DNA of 64,000 nucleotides from Acanthaster planci (lineage: Eukaryota; Echinodermata; Asteroidea; Valvatida; Acanthasteridae). Shown piece after piece: positions 48,201 to 59,980 of the stretch. The notes under the pieces were generated by a model. It made no database searches. It had not been told where the DNA came from and worked only from the letters and a program-made list of their open reading frames with translations. The stretch is taken from NCBI RefSeq assembly GCF_001949145.1, contig NW_019091607.1, positions 236,220 through 300,219 on the forward strand, written 5' to 3'. The stretch's first letter is position 1; every line of letters begins with the position of its first letter. The translations under genes were made by a program, and so were the position numbers.

Positions 48201-51200
48201 ACGACTATGTTACATAATGATCAACTCTGTTCGTCAAAATGTATACAGAACTTTCCTCTAGCACAAACTCAATAAAGGCGAAACAAATTTGATGGAACAC
48301 AGCAACACAGTTAAACACGGCAACACAGTTAACTTACAGTAAAATCTTGGGAGAGTAAGCTTAGGACCCCCTTCACCCCTATATATTCTATTCTATCTAT
48401 TCCATTTATTGAAGTCTTCTGTCCACTTTGTGCAGAGCACGTGTTGTATTTCGACAAAATTCAAGGTAAGACTAGAGCGACATGTAACAAGAAAAGACTG
48501 AGGATACCGTTTCTGTTCGTGACAGATCAGCATTTACCCTGATACATGTTGACAATAATCCACAAACTTTTAAGGGGTGCTCTTCTCCAGGGTATGAGGT
48601 TCCCCCAAAACGACAAAGGGCAGATATATGGCGATGGCACACAGGACAAAAGTCGGTACAACAAGTAGGTCAGTCAAATTCCAATTGTTTGAATATGGCA
48701 GTAATTCACATGCAACAATTCTGTGACGTCACCAAACCCGAAAGCCATGTCACCAGATCACCTCGTGTTTGTTACACTATTACAACATGACCCAAAATAC
48801 TTAATGAAGCGTAGGCCCGAGTGCCTCACCTAGTCGTATTTGCCAGTAATAAAATCTAACAAATTAATAATGCAAGTACGCCACAGACATTATTTGCTTG
48901 TGGGAGGCCTATTTCATGGATGGGCCTAATGGTATACCAACGGTGATGTGCGCACAAAGGTGTTGCAACCTTTCATAATTTAGTACGAGCGGAATCGACA
49001 AAAGGGAAAAACCATTCATTCTCACTTGTGGATGAGTTTGTCATTTCCATACAATAAACAGCGAATCAATTCTAAATTGAAATGAACGTGTAGTTTAGAA
49101 AGTGACTGAAGTTGGCAGTTTTCTCCAGCAGTGGATAGAGCTATTTTCGTGAGTATTTCAGAAGTGAAAACACTCTATTTTCCAATGATCGTTGAACGAA
49201 GAACCAGCTTGGAACACTTCGTGCGTTATGGGAGTATCAATCACATAGGATTGGCCCCGACCTGCGCGAACAGTTGCCCGCGCAATCGGGAACAGCCTAT
49301 AGTCTGTGAATTTGTAAGGATATCAAGCAAGTTGATCATGGAATAATGTAACCACTTTTTGTTTTTTTCCTTTGTAATAAACAAAAGAAAGCATGAAGGC
49401 CAGTGCAATTGAAACCGCCATATTGTACACTTACCAAAATCTGTCTAGTTTATAAAATAACAGGAAAATACACGGTGAAACATAACGGTAGATGGCCCAA
49501 TGATGGATTAGTGTCTTTAACAAATGTTTATTGTTTTAAAGTTTTAATGTTAATTGTTTCCTATTTAATTGTTTTAATATTTGTTTTATTGGGGCAGCAG
49601 GTCCTTAGATCATAATATTTTTACTTTTGCTGCTCCATTCCTTTCTCGTTATTTTTATGAAGAGTGGCTAAATAAATAAATAATAACAATAATAAAAGAG
49701 GTTTTAACACTCATCCTACGCAGCTCCATATTGAAAACAGCATTACCGCAAGGCTATCACTAAAACACTAGGGATATTCATTACTTGTGAAATAAATAAA
49801 TAAATACTAGTGAAATAAAACAAACAACATTTAGTGCGCTGCACGTTTTTAAAGAGTTGTTGCAAATCGTAATGTAATTCACACATTAAACATTTAAAGA
49901 TGGAAACGAACATCTGCTCTGTTATTGATACACCTTTGAAAATTCGCGTGAATAAAAAACCTTCATGGTACGACATCGAATATCGACCATCGAACTAACT
50001 TTACTCTCATGTTTGAACGTGGGACGCCGGGTCTGGATCCCATGTAAAGCCGACCAGAGTCAGCTTCATTTGTGTATATGAACACGTGCATCACGGGCAG
50101 ATCAAAACGTTCTGGCATTTGGTCCCTATTTCCGATGATACACATACAGTTTAATAGTTACAGTCATACTCCTACAAAATAGCTTCCTTCGACATCTATA
50201 CACCGCAGCATCCCCCCTTCCTACTCAAGGTATTAATCTGCGCTACTCTGAAGTAAGAGCATTATGGTTTTCATCTCTGAATAGAACGCTTTGGCAAGGT
50301 TTGTCATACTTGAAAAAGACATCCTATTTATAAGCTTTGATTTGATTTTCAGAAAGAGCATGAAGTGGCATAGCCAAGTCACGTATGGCCGACGTTCCAT
50401 CAAATTGATAGCATTTTCATAGAGGTAATGTAATATATGGCAGTGTTTGTACAGCTTCGTCGGGCATAACATTATCCTCCAGCATATCCTCAACATCACT
50501 GACCCGAAGATGCCGTCGATTCCTACTGCAACTCGATGATGCTGATCCTCACATCTCGCCTCATAAAGACGTCCTCGATAGAAATGGAACATCAACCACA
50601 CTCACCTGACTTGGTTCCATGCGATGAGGACTGTAACCTACTTTAGAGTACAGCCGCCAAGGCTTCCAAAAAGTGGAGGATGAGGACACAGCAGATAGAA
50701 GTTGAGGGAAGCTTCTTCGAGGGAACGAGACTGAAACTTTTGAAATAGTGTGTGTATCATCAGAAATATGGGGCCAAGTCGTAGGACGTTTTGATCTGCC
50801 CTCGTACAAGCACACTGTGTGTTTGATCTCGTGATTACATGTCCAAATCGCAAAAGGCATAATTCAGACATTCGAGGACAGTCCCTTTTTACGTACAGAT
50901 AATTCTTTTGTTCTTTCATTTTTACTATGCTTTTCTTTCCCTTTGTATTTGGGACAAAACGAACTTACGTATCAAATCCTTATACATTACCGCAATAGCC
51001 CTATCTGCATGCTATTTATACGGCCATGCTAATTATAGAATTTTTGCAATGCGAACCAACAAAGACGCAAATCAATATACTGACAAGAATATAATTTAAA
51101 ATCAGTGCTCTGGAATATGTGATTGCCGAACGTTCGGTAACTGAGTACCTTCTTCTGTGCAAGCGGATTCAGTTCAGTGCCATCTATAAATTCACACAAT

Positions 51201-51310
51201 CGTCTGAAACTCTAATAACGTGGTGAAAAAAGAATGCCTGCACATAACTAGGAAAGCACCAGTTACAATTATTCAGATTCTGAAGTCATATTAATGACAT
51301 CCATATTATT
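42212..51310. other. Intergenic or intronic region, no recognised gene
   Basis: Only short unrelated open frames are present. The stretches 44270-44480 and 47750-47890 are GC-richer but match nothing I know. A short tandem duplication (CCTCAYAGCTGTGAAC, two copies) is at 43490-43526. A TAGGCCTA palindrome is at 42563-42570. Confidence 0.55.
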
Positions 51311-51520
51311 ATATTATATTATATTATATTATATTATATTATATTATATTATATTATATTATATTATATTATATTATATTATATTATATTATATTATATT
51401 ATATTATATTATATTATATTATATTATATTATATTATATTATATTATATTATATTATATTATATTATATTATATTATATTATATTATATTATATTATATT
51501 ATATTATATTATATTATATT
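51311..51520. repeat. ATATT pentanucleotide microsatellite, 42 perfect units
   Basis: 210 bp of uninterrupted ATATT repeats, with a few imperfect bases just before (51303-51310). The complete lack of interruptions suggests recent expansion and likely length variation. The 76-codon frame across it (repeating I, L, Y) is an artefact. Confidence 0.98.
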
Positions 51521-51733
51521 ATAAATTTAACCAGGATTCTGATTTCTTTGCTTCTCAAATCAATCAATCAATTGACTTCATTTGCGGTTACATGGATGAG
51601 GGGCTGCTAGTGAATGCGTAAACATTCATGAAACGTCGTAATCATCGATCACTGGCAAGTCAGAGGTCAGTCGATTAGGGGCACATTGTTAATAGTGCCA
51701 AACACGGTAGTCACACGGCTTGTCAGAACTGAA

Positions 51734-51783
51734 AATACAGAAACTTGAAGCAATGCCGACAGAGTTTTTCAAGTTTCTGTATT
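51734..51783. repeat. Perfect 16-bp hairpin
   Basis: AATACAGAAACTTGAA at 51734-51749 is exactly inverted at 51768-51783, with an 18-base loop. It could be a small foldback element or a structured transcript. No flanking duplication was recognised. Confidence 0.85.
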
Positions 51784-54700
51784 GCTGATGTCTTTGAGTT
51801 AAACAAAAATTGGGCGTGTTATAAATTATCTTCGACCAGAATAATAACTCCAGTAAATAATGGCATTTTTCAACAGGTGAAAACCTGAAGTGCCAGCGTT
51901 CAACTGTTTGTGTTGCTTGCAGTGTACGGACAGAAATTCGGTTTAGAAACCAGTTTAAAGGCTGCGTCCTCAGCGATAATTAGACCTATGCCTGCTCATC
52001 CAGGATGCGTATCGGGGGGAGGTAAAGGATTTTAGAAACGGTACTTTGTACTCTACTCAACGTAGGTGTAACCATTCCCTTACAGATGAAAAAAGTCGTT
52101 TTTACAAAAATTCCACTCCCTTTGGCAAGAGCAATTGAGACGCCACTGATCCAGGAATTTGCCTATCAACTGTTATCAAACGGTTTCTGGTGTAAATTTA
52201 TAGAAAAACACACAGAAAATGGCCTAACTTTTCCGCCTCCTCCATAAAGTAATTATAGTCGGCCTGGAGAAATAGGTTCCAGAGATTTTGGAGAGGGTGT
52301 TAGGTTTCCCTGAAACTACCTGCTCGCAGCAAGCTTTCGCTTTACTAGTACTTTCCTGGTTCAATCTGTGGGATATATTTGCACCGGGGCATTTTCTAAG
52401 TCTAACTGAATACCCGTACTAGCGGTTATCTTTTTCATGACGGAAAAGTTTCCCTGTTTGAACAAATAACGCAACGCAAGCACCAAGGCAATGTTTCTTG
52501 ATCGAGCTGCTCCGTAAGTACTTGCTTCTAAAAGTTGTGTTCCCCCCTCGATTTTTGCTAATTGTCTGACCTTCGCTTGTAGCATTGATGGATGGTTCAG
52601 AAGATTTGAACGGCGGCACGATAAATGACCATTAAATCGGACTAGCGTATAAAGTACTATAACCTCGCCGCATCGTCCTATTTCCAGTGTTGGAACAACA
52701 GTGCCAAAATAGTGATCGGTTGAAGTATTAAAGCACCCAGCTGGTGCCCGACAGAAGGTACACGTTACTGTCTATGCTGCTTCTTTGTACTCATAGCAGT
52801 AAGTAGATTCCGCCAATTAACATTTCATTCAATATTTAACTGCAAATGCTTGCAATACGTTTATTAATATCCCATAAAGGGTAGCTGCAAAAAAATACAC
52901 CATCGTTTCCATGTCAACCTTAATTTTAGTTTGTTTTACTATTTAACACGGTGTTTTGCTGCCGCGTGGTCTTTATGCTAATGAGTATATCCCACATTCA
53001 TAAGCAAACCGCGATGTCATCCTAGGAAGAAACACGGACGTGTATAATAAAACCTGGACTCGCAATGCCCTTAATCAGCTTATAGAGTCATTGAATCCAC
53101 TTGCAGCCATTTTACCAAGCCGAATACAAAGCTTTCCTGGCAATGCCCGCCTTTGTTCTTCCTGACGTCAGTAGAAGGGAGCCAACCCACCCATTTGTAG
53201 GCCTATTCGGCTCGGTAAAAAGGCCGCTGGTTGGCTTCTTTTTCATACAAAGGCGTTGCAAGTCCAGATTTTTTTTAATATACCTCCGTGGGAAGAAACC
53301 ATCATTTTTAATGGGGCAATCATTTTCAATCATGCCAAATTAAAAACACGCTGAGAGCTTAACTTCAGCATTTGTACAATTCATTAACTTAAGTGAGCTT
53401 TTTTGCCCAAAGAATTAAATTATTAAACTATTCAAATCATTGGGAAAGCAATTTGTAGGAAGTTACACTGTTTACTATTCTACTAAAAGCATGCATACGG
53501 AGACACTGATAGTGATTTAACCTTCAGGAGACATATATTAGGGAGGAATTGCTCCTTAAAGTTTCATGTCCCAGATGGAGGCAAAATACTAGCGTCCCAA
53601 ATTCACTTGGAGTAATGCACTTCTATATAATAACGCACGTTCGCGCACCATCGTGTCTAATGACCACACTTTCACGTCAGTTTACACGTCGACAAAAGTC
53701 TAAAAACTCCATTCTTATAGTTGATTCAGTAATAATTACATATATAAGCAAAGAAGAAAATACGTCTTGAGTCAAGGGAGGTTTATAGTGTGGAAATAGT
53801 ACTTTTTATTGACGAAAATCCCTTTCACCATTCTGTTCGGAGTTTTCGCGTTAAGAAAACCCTTTCCTTAAATAAAATTTAACTTCACAGTGACCTAATT
53901 AATTTTCCACTTTACACCTTGCACTCAGCTTCCTATATTTTCCTTTTACAATGCTTTTTGTAAATTTTTGTTGATATAGGGTACAGAAGTGTGACGTCAT
54001 TTTGAACCAGAAAGTACGGTACAAACATTGATCTCCATTGTCTATAATGGATATCAATGGGTACAAACAAAAGGAGTGCGTGGGTGTTGATTCACGCGCA
54101 GGTTCTCGCGCTAATGCTTTCCGCACACTAATAATTGTGCGCGTGACGTATTTACTTCGGTACTCTATATTTTAAGCTGCTTTTGGGTTTACCCGTTTAT
54201 TAATGGAGACTCCCACAACATCTGCAAACACTACACACAAGAAAATTGGCGTCTGTTAAAGAATGTACTATGCAAAGTGAAATGAAGTCTTGTACGATGG
54301 TCGGCTGACCATCGTAAAGAAAGACAACAAATTTTTTCTCGAAAACTACGGCATTCTGGGCGGAAATATTTTACAAACTGATTGAGGCTGTCATGTAGTT
54401 TCTTTCAAATGAGATATTTCAGGAGTATACGGTAGTCCGATTTGGGGGATTTTACCAATGGTGTACACTACCTTTAAAATAGGACAACAATTCCATAGAC
54501 TTGCTTACAAACTTTGACGCCCTTGCATCCATCTTAACACGATGAAACCTACCAACCCAATTTTGCAAACTGTCTGACAAGAACGAAAAGAACTGTCTTC
54601 TTCTGGTTACAAAAGCGTTAGGTTTAGACTCTGAACCGTCTCCCTAATATCCAATATCTACCCCAGATTTCTTGATTACGGTAAAGTATGTCCCCAAAAC

Positions 54701-54839
54701 CACATTTACCCCGGCATTACTGTTATTAAAACTTGGTATACTGTCTGGGCTTCTACACTTGGTATAATTCTGGGCGGTTTCTGCGCGGTTTGAAATGGTT
54801 TGATGCTCATAGGGAGCCTACTAATGATGCTCGAGAAAC
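51784..54839. other. Region with no recognised gene
   Basis: AT-rich DNA with scattered short frames. Around 52000-52150 the bases GCGTATCGGGGGGAGG and GACGCCACTGATCC look like the two inverted ends of a G-rich MITE copy. A 9-bp-stem hairpin lies at 54294-54315 inside what may be a small foldback element (about 54256-54477). Confidence 0.5.
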
Positions 54840-54849
54840 ATCGGTAATT

Positions 54850-55178
54850 GAGCCTCAGGCGTCAATTTGTTCCGGATATAAGGGGATGGGGGATGGGGAA
54901 TTGTGGGGGAATCACTTGCTTGGCCATGGCAAATGTACGCGTCTGTAACATGTATTACATTCCTGCAGAATCTCACATCACAACGGCATATTGATGGCTT
55001 TTTACTTGCTACTGAATACATTTTTGTTTTGGGGAAGTCGAAGACATCTTTCACACTCCTTCGCCTGATTTGTTTCTCCTAAAGAAAAGGACCGGGAAGA
55101 TTCAATAGCCCATCCCCTGGTCAGAAAGTGTGGGGGGATACTCCCCATCCAGCGGGGATTAATGCCCGTGATTGATCC
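54850..55178 (+). repeat. Second copy of the G-rich dispersed repeat
   Basis: Same order of blocks as 11516-11911: GGGGATGGGGGATGGGG, TTGTGGGGGAATCACTTGC, a TCTGTAA...ATTCCTGCAGAATC stretch, GGCATATTGATGG, then GATTCAATAGCCCATCCCC and GTGTGGGGGGATA. It is diverged but collinear. The right end reaches ATGCCCGTGATTG. Confidence 0.7.
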
Positions 55179-58100
55179 GAAATGGACTACAATGGGGGAC
55201 TTCATAATTCATAAACCTGAAATATACCAGACATTCCAAACATGTGAAAAATAAAATGCATTCGGTTGGTGGCTTTTGTTTGGGCTTATGGAGTTATCGA
55301 ATGCTCGATGCACGGGAGCAAACTTCAGCAAAGCTTGGCTCAGACACTCCTGAGGGTGACAGAATTTTAACGTAATTGTTACTTGCCTTTATGTGTTCTT
55401 TGATAAACTGTAATCGTTTCAAGGTTTTTCTAGCCAAAGACAACATGGACAGTAAATTTCTTATAACACGGTGACGGAAGAAATCCTTCGAGGGAAGACG
55501 ACGGAATCAGTTTTCAAGGTGGGAGCAAGTTAATTTCCGTACCGTGAAGACGACCTCATCGATGGCGAAAAAAGGCTCTGAAGAAAACTATAAATATAAT
55601 GCATGCTCGCGTGAGATTCGAATAAAGCTCATCCGTGTACCAGTCCATCCTTTTGTCAAAGCTCAAGGGACTAAAGTTCAATTAGGTCATGAGGCAATCA
55701 AGAGCAGTAACACCATCAGTTTGACCAAGACACAGAATCGTCGTGTCGGGAGCTCACGTAAGTGAAATCTCAGCTATGAGACTAGGTTTCAAATCTCATT
55801 CCAACAAAACTCACCAAAGGTTAAGAACAACGAAGGCAAGGGGAGATGTTAGTTAAGTGGAGATCATTGATAACCACTAAACTCTAAAGTGTGCTAGAGA
55901 TGCAGTGCAGACGACTAAGTCTATACGAACCAAAATGTGCCTGTGCGTATATCGGTGATCAAACGGTGGTATGGTTGTTATTTCAAGGCAACCAGGAAAC
56001 GCATGGGTGGGATGTCCGGTGAGAAAATTTATAAACGTTATTCCTGACTGACAAGGAATGTCGGTATTAAATAGGCGGATATTGACCAAGTATATGTATT
56101 CCCGGTGGCGTAATACAGAGAGCTCGGGGAGGTACAACGCTCCCTTCTGTTATAGCGGCCTGTGCTCATCCCCCGCTCAAACCTGTTGAATGTCCCCCCA
56201 ATATTTTGGCACCAAGTGCCCCTGCCCCGCCCAACAAATATTTGCACGAATGATGCTGCGCACGGTGAGTGTCCTGAAAGTGGGACAAGGTGTAGCAAAC
56301 TTCAATCTGTCATTTGTACATGTAGTTTAGTTAAATCGACTCCATGTTTGCCAAGGTTCAAATGGTATACAGCTACTGCCATTTGTAGCTTAATTAAACC
56401 AAGGAAATGTTTGCCGAGGTTGAAATGGTACAAGGCTGCTCCCCTATTGACAATCAAACCATTTGCCTATAGTTCCCGTACCGCCTTTATAGTCAAAGGC
56501 ACGCACCGCACTCCATTCTCTTCAAATGAAAACGTTTTTGACACTTGTAAGTAGAACGTGGTTTCACCCGGGATGCGCTGGAATACATGATCGTCAAAAC
56601 AGAGGCTCATAAAGCAGGTAACAGTTTCAACAGAAAACCGACTGATGAAGAGGGCAGACAAAATTAATTGCCAAACTGGGAACACCCATCAATGGGAAGA
56701 CATCAAACAAACCCAACTTTAATGGCACAAATTTCATGGAGAAACCTTTAATTAAAACTCTAAACCTTGTAATGTTGGGTGAAGAGTAAACAAAATTTCT
56801 CTGTCAATTCCAACTAAACAGCGGATCTGTTCTTGCAACTGCAAACATCCTTTCCGTCCTTCTCACCATTAGTCCTTGACACGACTAATGAGCGGTGGAG
56901 GTTACCAGGGTAACCAGGGAACACGTTTAATTGGATGTGACAGGCACAGAGTGATTTCGTTACGTTTTCTTCGTCATTGTGCTGTGTCGCACAATGAAAC
57001 GTTTAAAAACTGAAGCCTATACACGAGGCTAAAAAGTAAATGAACCGTCAAACTAATCGCCCAAACTGCTGAACTGGAAAATCTGCCTTCATCCTGCATT
57101 TGACAAGGGTGAATATAGTTAATAGAAATCTGACAGGTTTGTGGATGAGTTGCAGTTGTAAGTGATGCATACTTGATTAGACAGCATGTGACCAACGTCT
57201 ATTAATTCCGAATTGATTACTGTTACTTTGAAATGCTGGTGCTTTTAAATAACATGACTCAAACATTTAACAGTCAACTTCAGTCATTCTAAATGCAACA
57301 AGTGGTCACTGAATACCCGATTCAACATAGTATCCAAATATTTATTTTTGAAATCGAAAAAATTGGGAAACAGTGATCATTTTATTGGGAAAAAAGTAAG
57401 CCTATTCTAAAACACTGTTTCAAGGTGTTATGATAAAATTACTGGCTTCTAATCGACAGACCCAACAATAAGGCCAAAAATTACCTCCGCTCCTGCTTCC
57501 TGCCTTTACAGCCGGTTGCATCAGCAACTTAATAATTGATACTTCTATCTTCTCAAAACGCTTCTAATTACTTTCCACTTGACAAAAATGTAATGGTGAC
57601 AACGAATTCTATACGTGAAAAATTTGCATGGAAGAATATTTGAATATTCAATCGAATGGAAGGTGAAATATACAAATAATTTATCATTCAAACTTACCCG
57701 ACTCTGAAGCAGATTGATAGTCGTACAATGCAAGTGGACGCTTCAAGTGAAACCTTGGTAGAATCTATGGTCACTCTGACTAATTTAAGTATAGTGCTCC
57801 CCTCACTGTAACTGGAAGAGACAAAAAAGGCTTGACGAAAAATCCTCGTCTTGCCTTTTACAACAATCTGTCCAGTGTAACTCTGGGAATGGGCATAGTG
57901 TAATACAGCAGTCGGAAAGGACAGGAGCCGGTTGTTAGCTGGCGGTGAATACCACGATGAACCTTGACATCGTTTTAAAGCCCCCGTCAGATAGTGACTT
58001 AAAATCGACCCAGAACCCATAGGGTCTATAGGACATCCCATGATGTGATTCTGGACTGAGTCTATCCTAGATGTGAAGTTGAAAAGGACTAAAGATTGGG

Positions 58101-59657
58101 AGTGGGCCTGATTTGAAAGGTTTCTCGTTGAAATTCACATCCAGCTTATATTCACGTGATCCGTTTTCATGCCAAGTCGCATCTTGCCGATTCCACGGCA
58201 TCAAGGGGGTATTCTTTGAAAGACAACAAGGAGCATGGTCCAATATAATAAAGTCCCAACCCCAACAGCACTTATTGTAGCAATTCAACAATCAAGGACA
58301 TTTTTTATTGAAACAGCAAAATTGAATAACACTTGGTTTGCTGATAAATCCCGGGAATCGATTGAACAAAAATTCAGGGACGACTCTAATTTGATGAAAT
58401 TTAAATCTAATACTTCTTTTTTGCAAGTTTGTCCATTCGAATTGATCGAGTGGCTAAGCAGTCTTTTCTTTTCTATTGTTATTGACTGCTCCCTGTGTTT
58501 CATGTATTTGCACGTCTCGATTTGTTTTCTTATTTCTTTCACTTTTTCTTCATCTGTGACAAAAACCAGAAACGATTTGAGTCATTTTAACACATTCGCT
58601 CGTGGAAGTCATCACGTTTCAGTCGCAGCAACAGCTAAATGCGGTCTGCATTTGGTGGCCAAACCCGCGTTAGACAGTCTGAAACCCTACGCGGAACAGC
58701 TTTCGAGCGGTCATTCTTGGCCCCGATATGGATCAACAATTTCCCCAGTTTCAGGCTGACGTGAAATTGATACCCTCGGGCCGGATCATTAGTCTCTTAA
58801 ACGAAGCCCTGATGTTGATTCCTTGTTGACAAATAACAGCGCTACTTGCCTTGAGCTCAGACCTTGATGATGAATCAGGTGGCCACATAGAAGCCATTTG
58901 CTGCGGTGACACCTCGGACGCGACAAACGCAGATGGTTTACACGAACTCTGTACGCCTCTTCCAGCAACAGGGTAGTACCCCGATAGGCCAGTACGTGGC
59001 GCCACCTCGGATAAGTGTGCACTTGAAAACATATCGGAAGACCCAGCCGGGCTTCTTCTAAGTTTATGATACGCCTGCACTCACCCGTCCCGAAACCGTG
59101 CAGCATTAAATGCAAACTATCAAAGCGAACCCGCAACATTTCAATGTAAGCTTTGCTTACTCGTTTCTTCGTTTTAACTGGTAGTATCTCCTTACCTGTT
59201 TATCAGATCACCCTGACATTCGATAGTTTGATAGCTTATAAAGGGAGGAATGCATCCCTTTTTTCTGTCTTCATCACGTAATATCTTCTCGCACTTCTAT
59301 ATTGTTGACATGTAAGTCATAAATGCACTATACGCGATTCAATATCTTGGATGCGCTGTCGTGTCCGAAATGTAGACTTCCTTTCATATTGCTTGGGCTC
59401 TGCACTGTTAGCACGGCAATGGCCAAAAAAAATGGCGCGGGTTACGTGCGCGTGTCACTAGACGATTCTCGGCATCCAAGTAAATTTGTTGGTGTTCGTA
59501 CGCGTATCCGCATGACACAACACGTACACGGGTACGTTTATACGGTTCCAAAACTTTATAGTACTCAGCATGACTCAGCGATGTAGCAACATCTGTGTCG
59601 CTGATTTCTTCACAAACAAAATGTGTTCATCCCAAATTTAAGTCCAAGGCGTCATGT
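55179..59657. other. Region with no recognised gene
   Basis: Short frames only. A G-rich repeat fragment in inverse orientation is visible near 56160-56240, and a diverged tandem duplication lies at 56311-56442. The longest frame (174 codons, 58235-58759 plus strand) has no features I recognise, and the opposite strand carries comparable frames. Confidence 0.5.
56311..56442 (+). repeat. Diverged tandem duplication (69 + 63 bp)
   Basis: Two adjacent units each start CATTTGTA and share GT(A)GYTTARTTAAA, ATGTTTGCC, AGGTT and AAATGGTA blocks in the same order. The second unit lacks a few bases of the first. Confidence 0.75.
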
Positions 59658-59980
59658 GCCCGGCAAAAGGTCGGAAGCACGCTTGCGCCATTTTGCCGGG
59701 AAGCATGATCACAGCAAATAGTTCCCGGCAAAAAAGGCGTATTATTTTAGTAAAAACGGATAAATCTACTACAAAATCAACACAGGCTGTGTAAAAAGCA
59801 ACCTTTGAACAACTTATCAAACGACTTGGGAAATTGTTCAAAACTTTTTGAAAAAATATCTTCATATTTCATTAAAATAAAACAGGTGCAGACATACGTC
59901 CTTTTGCCAGGAAAAGGTTTTTTCGTAATTATGCTTCCCAGCAAAAGGGCGTAAGCATGTACGTCCTCCTTCCAGGCACA
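59658..59980. repeat. Cluster of a GGCAAAAGG motif in both orientations
   Basis: At least five related motifs of the form TTCCCGGCAAAAGG(N)GTAAGCAT occur. Those at 59658-59670, 59722-59740 and 59931-59957 lie on the plus strand, and those at 59691-59706 and 59896-59913 on the minus strand. Inverted spacing makes the segment self-complementary, as in foldback or MITE-like elements. The ends are approximate. Confidence 0.65.

Noticed and set aside
50150-50870. Possible mariner-like transposase remnant on the minus strand
   Set aside because: A short RCIDVEGSYF stretch near 50195 resembles a mariner C-terminus, but no upstream catalytic block or inverted ends could be recognised. A profile search with PF01359 would settle it.
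51294-51524. 76-codon Ile/Leu/Tyr frame
   Set aside because: It is an artefact of the ATATT microsatellite.
58235-58759. 174-codon plus-strand frame
   Set aside because: No recognisable motif or splice-supported context. Comparable open frames exist on the other strand.
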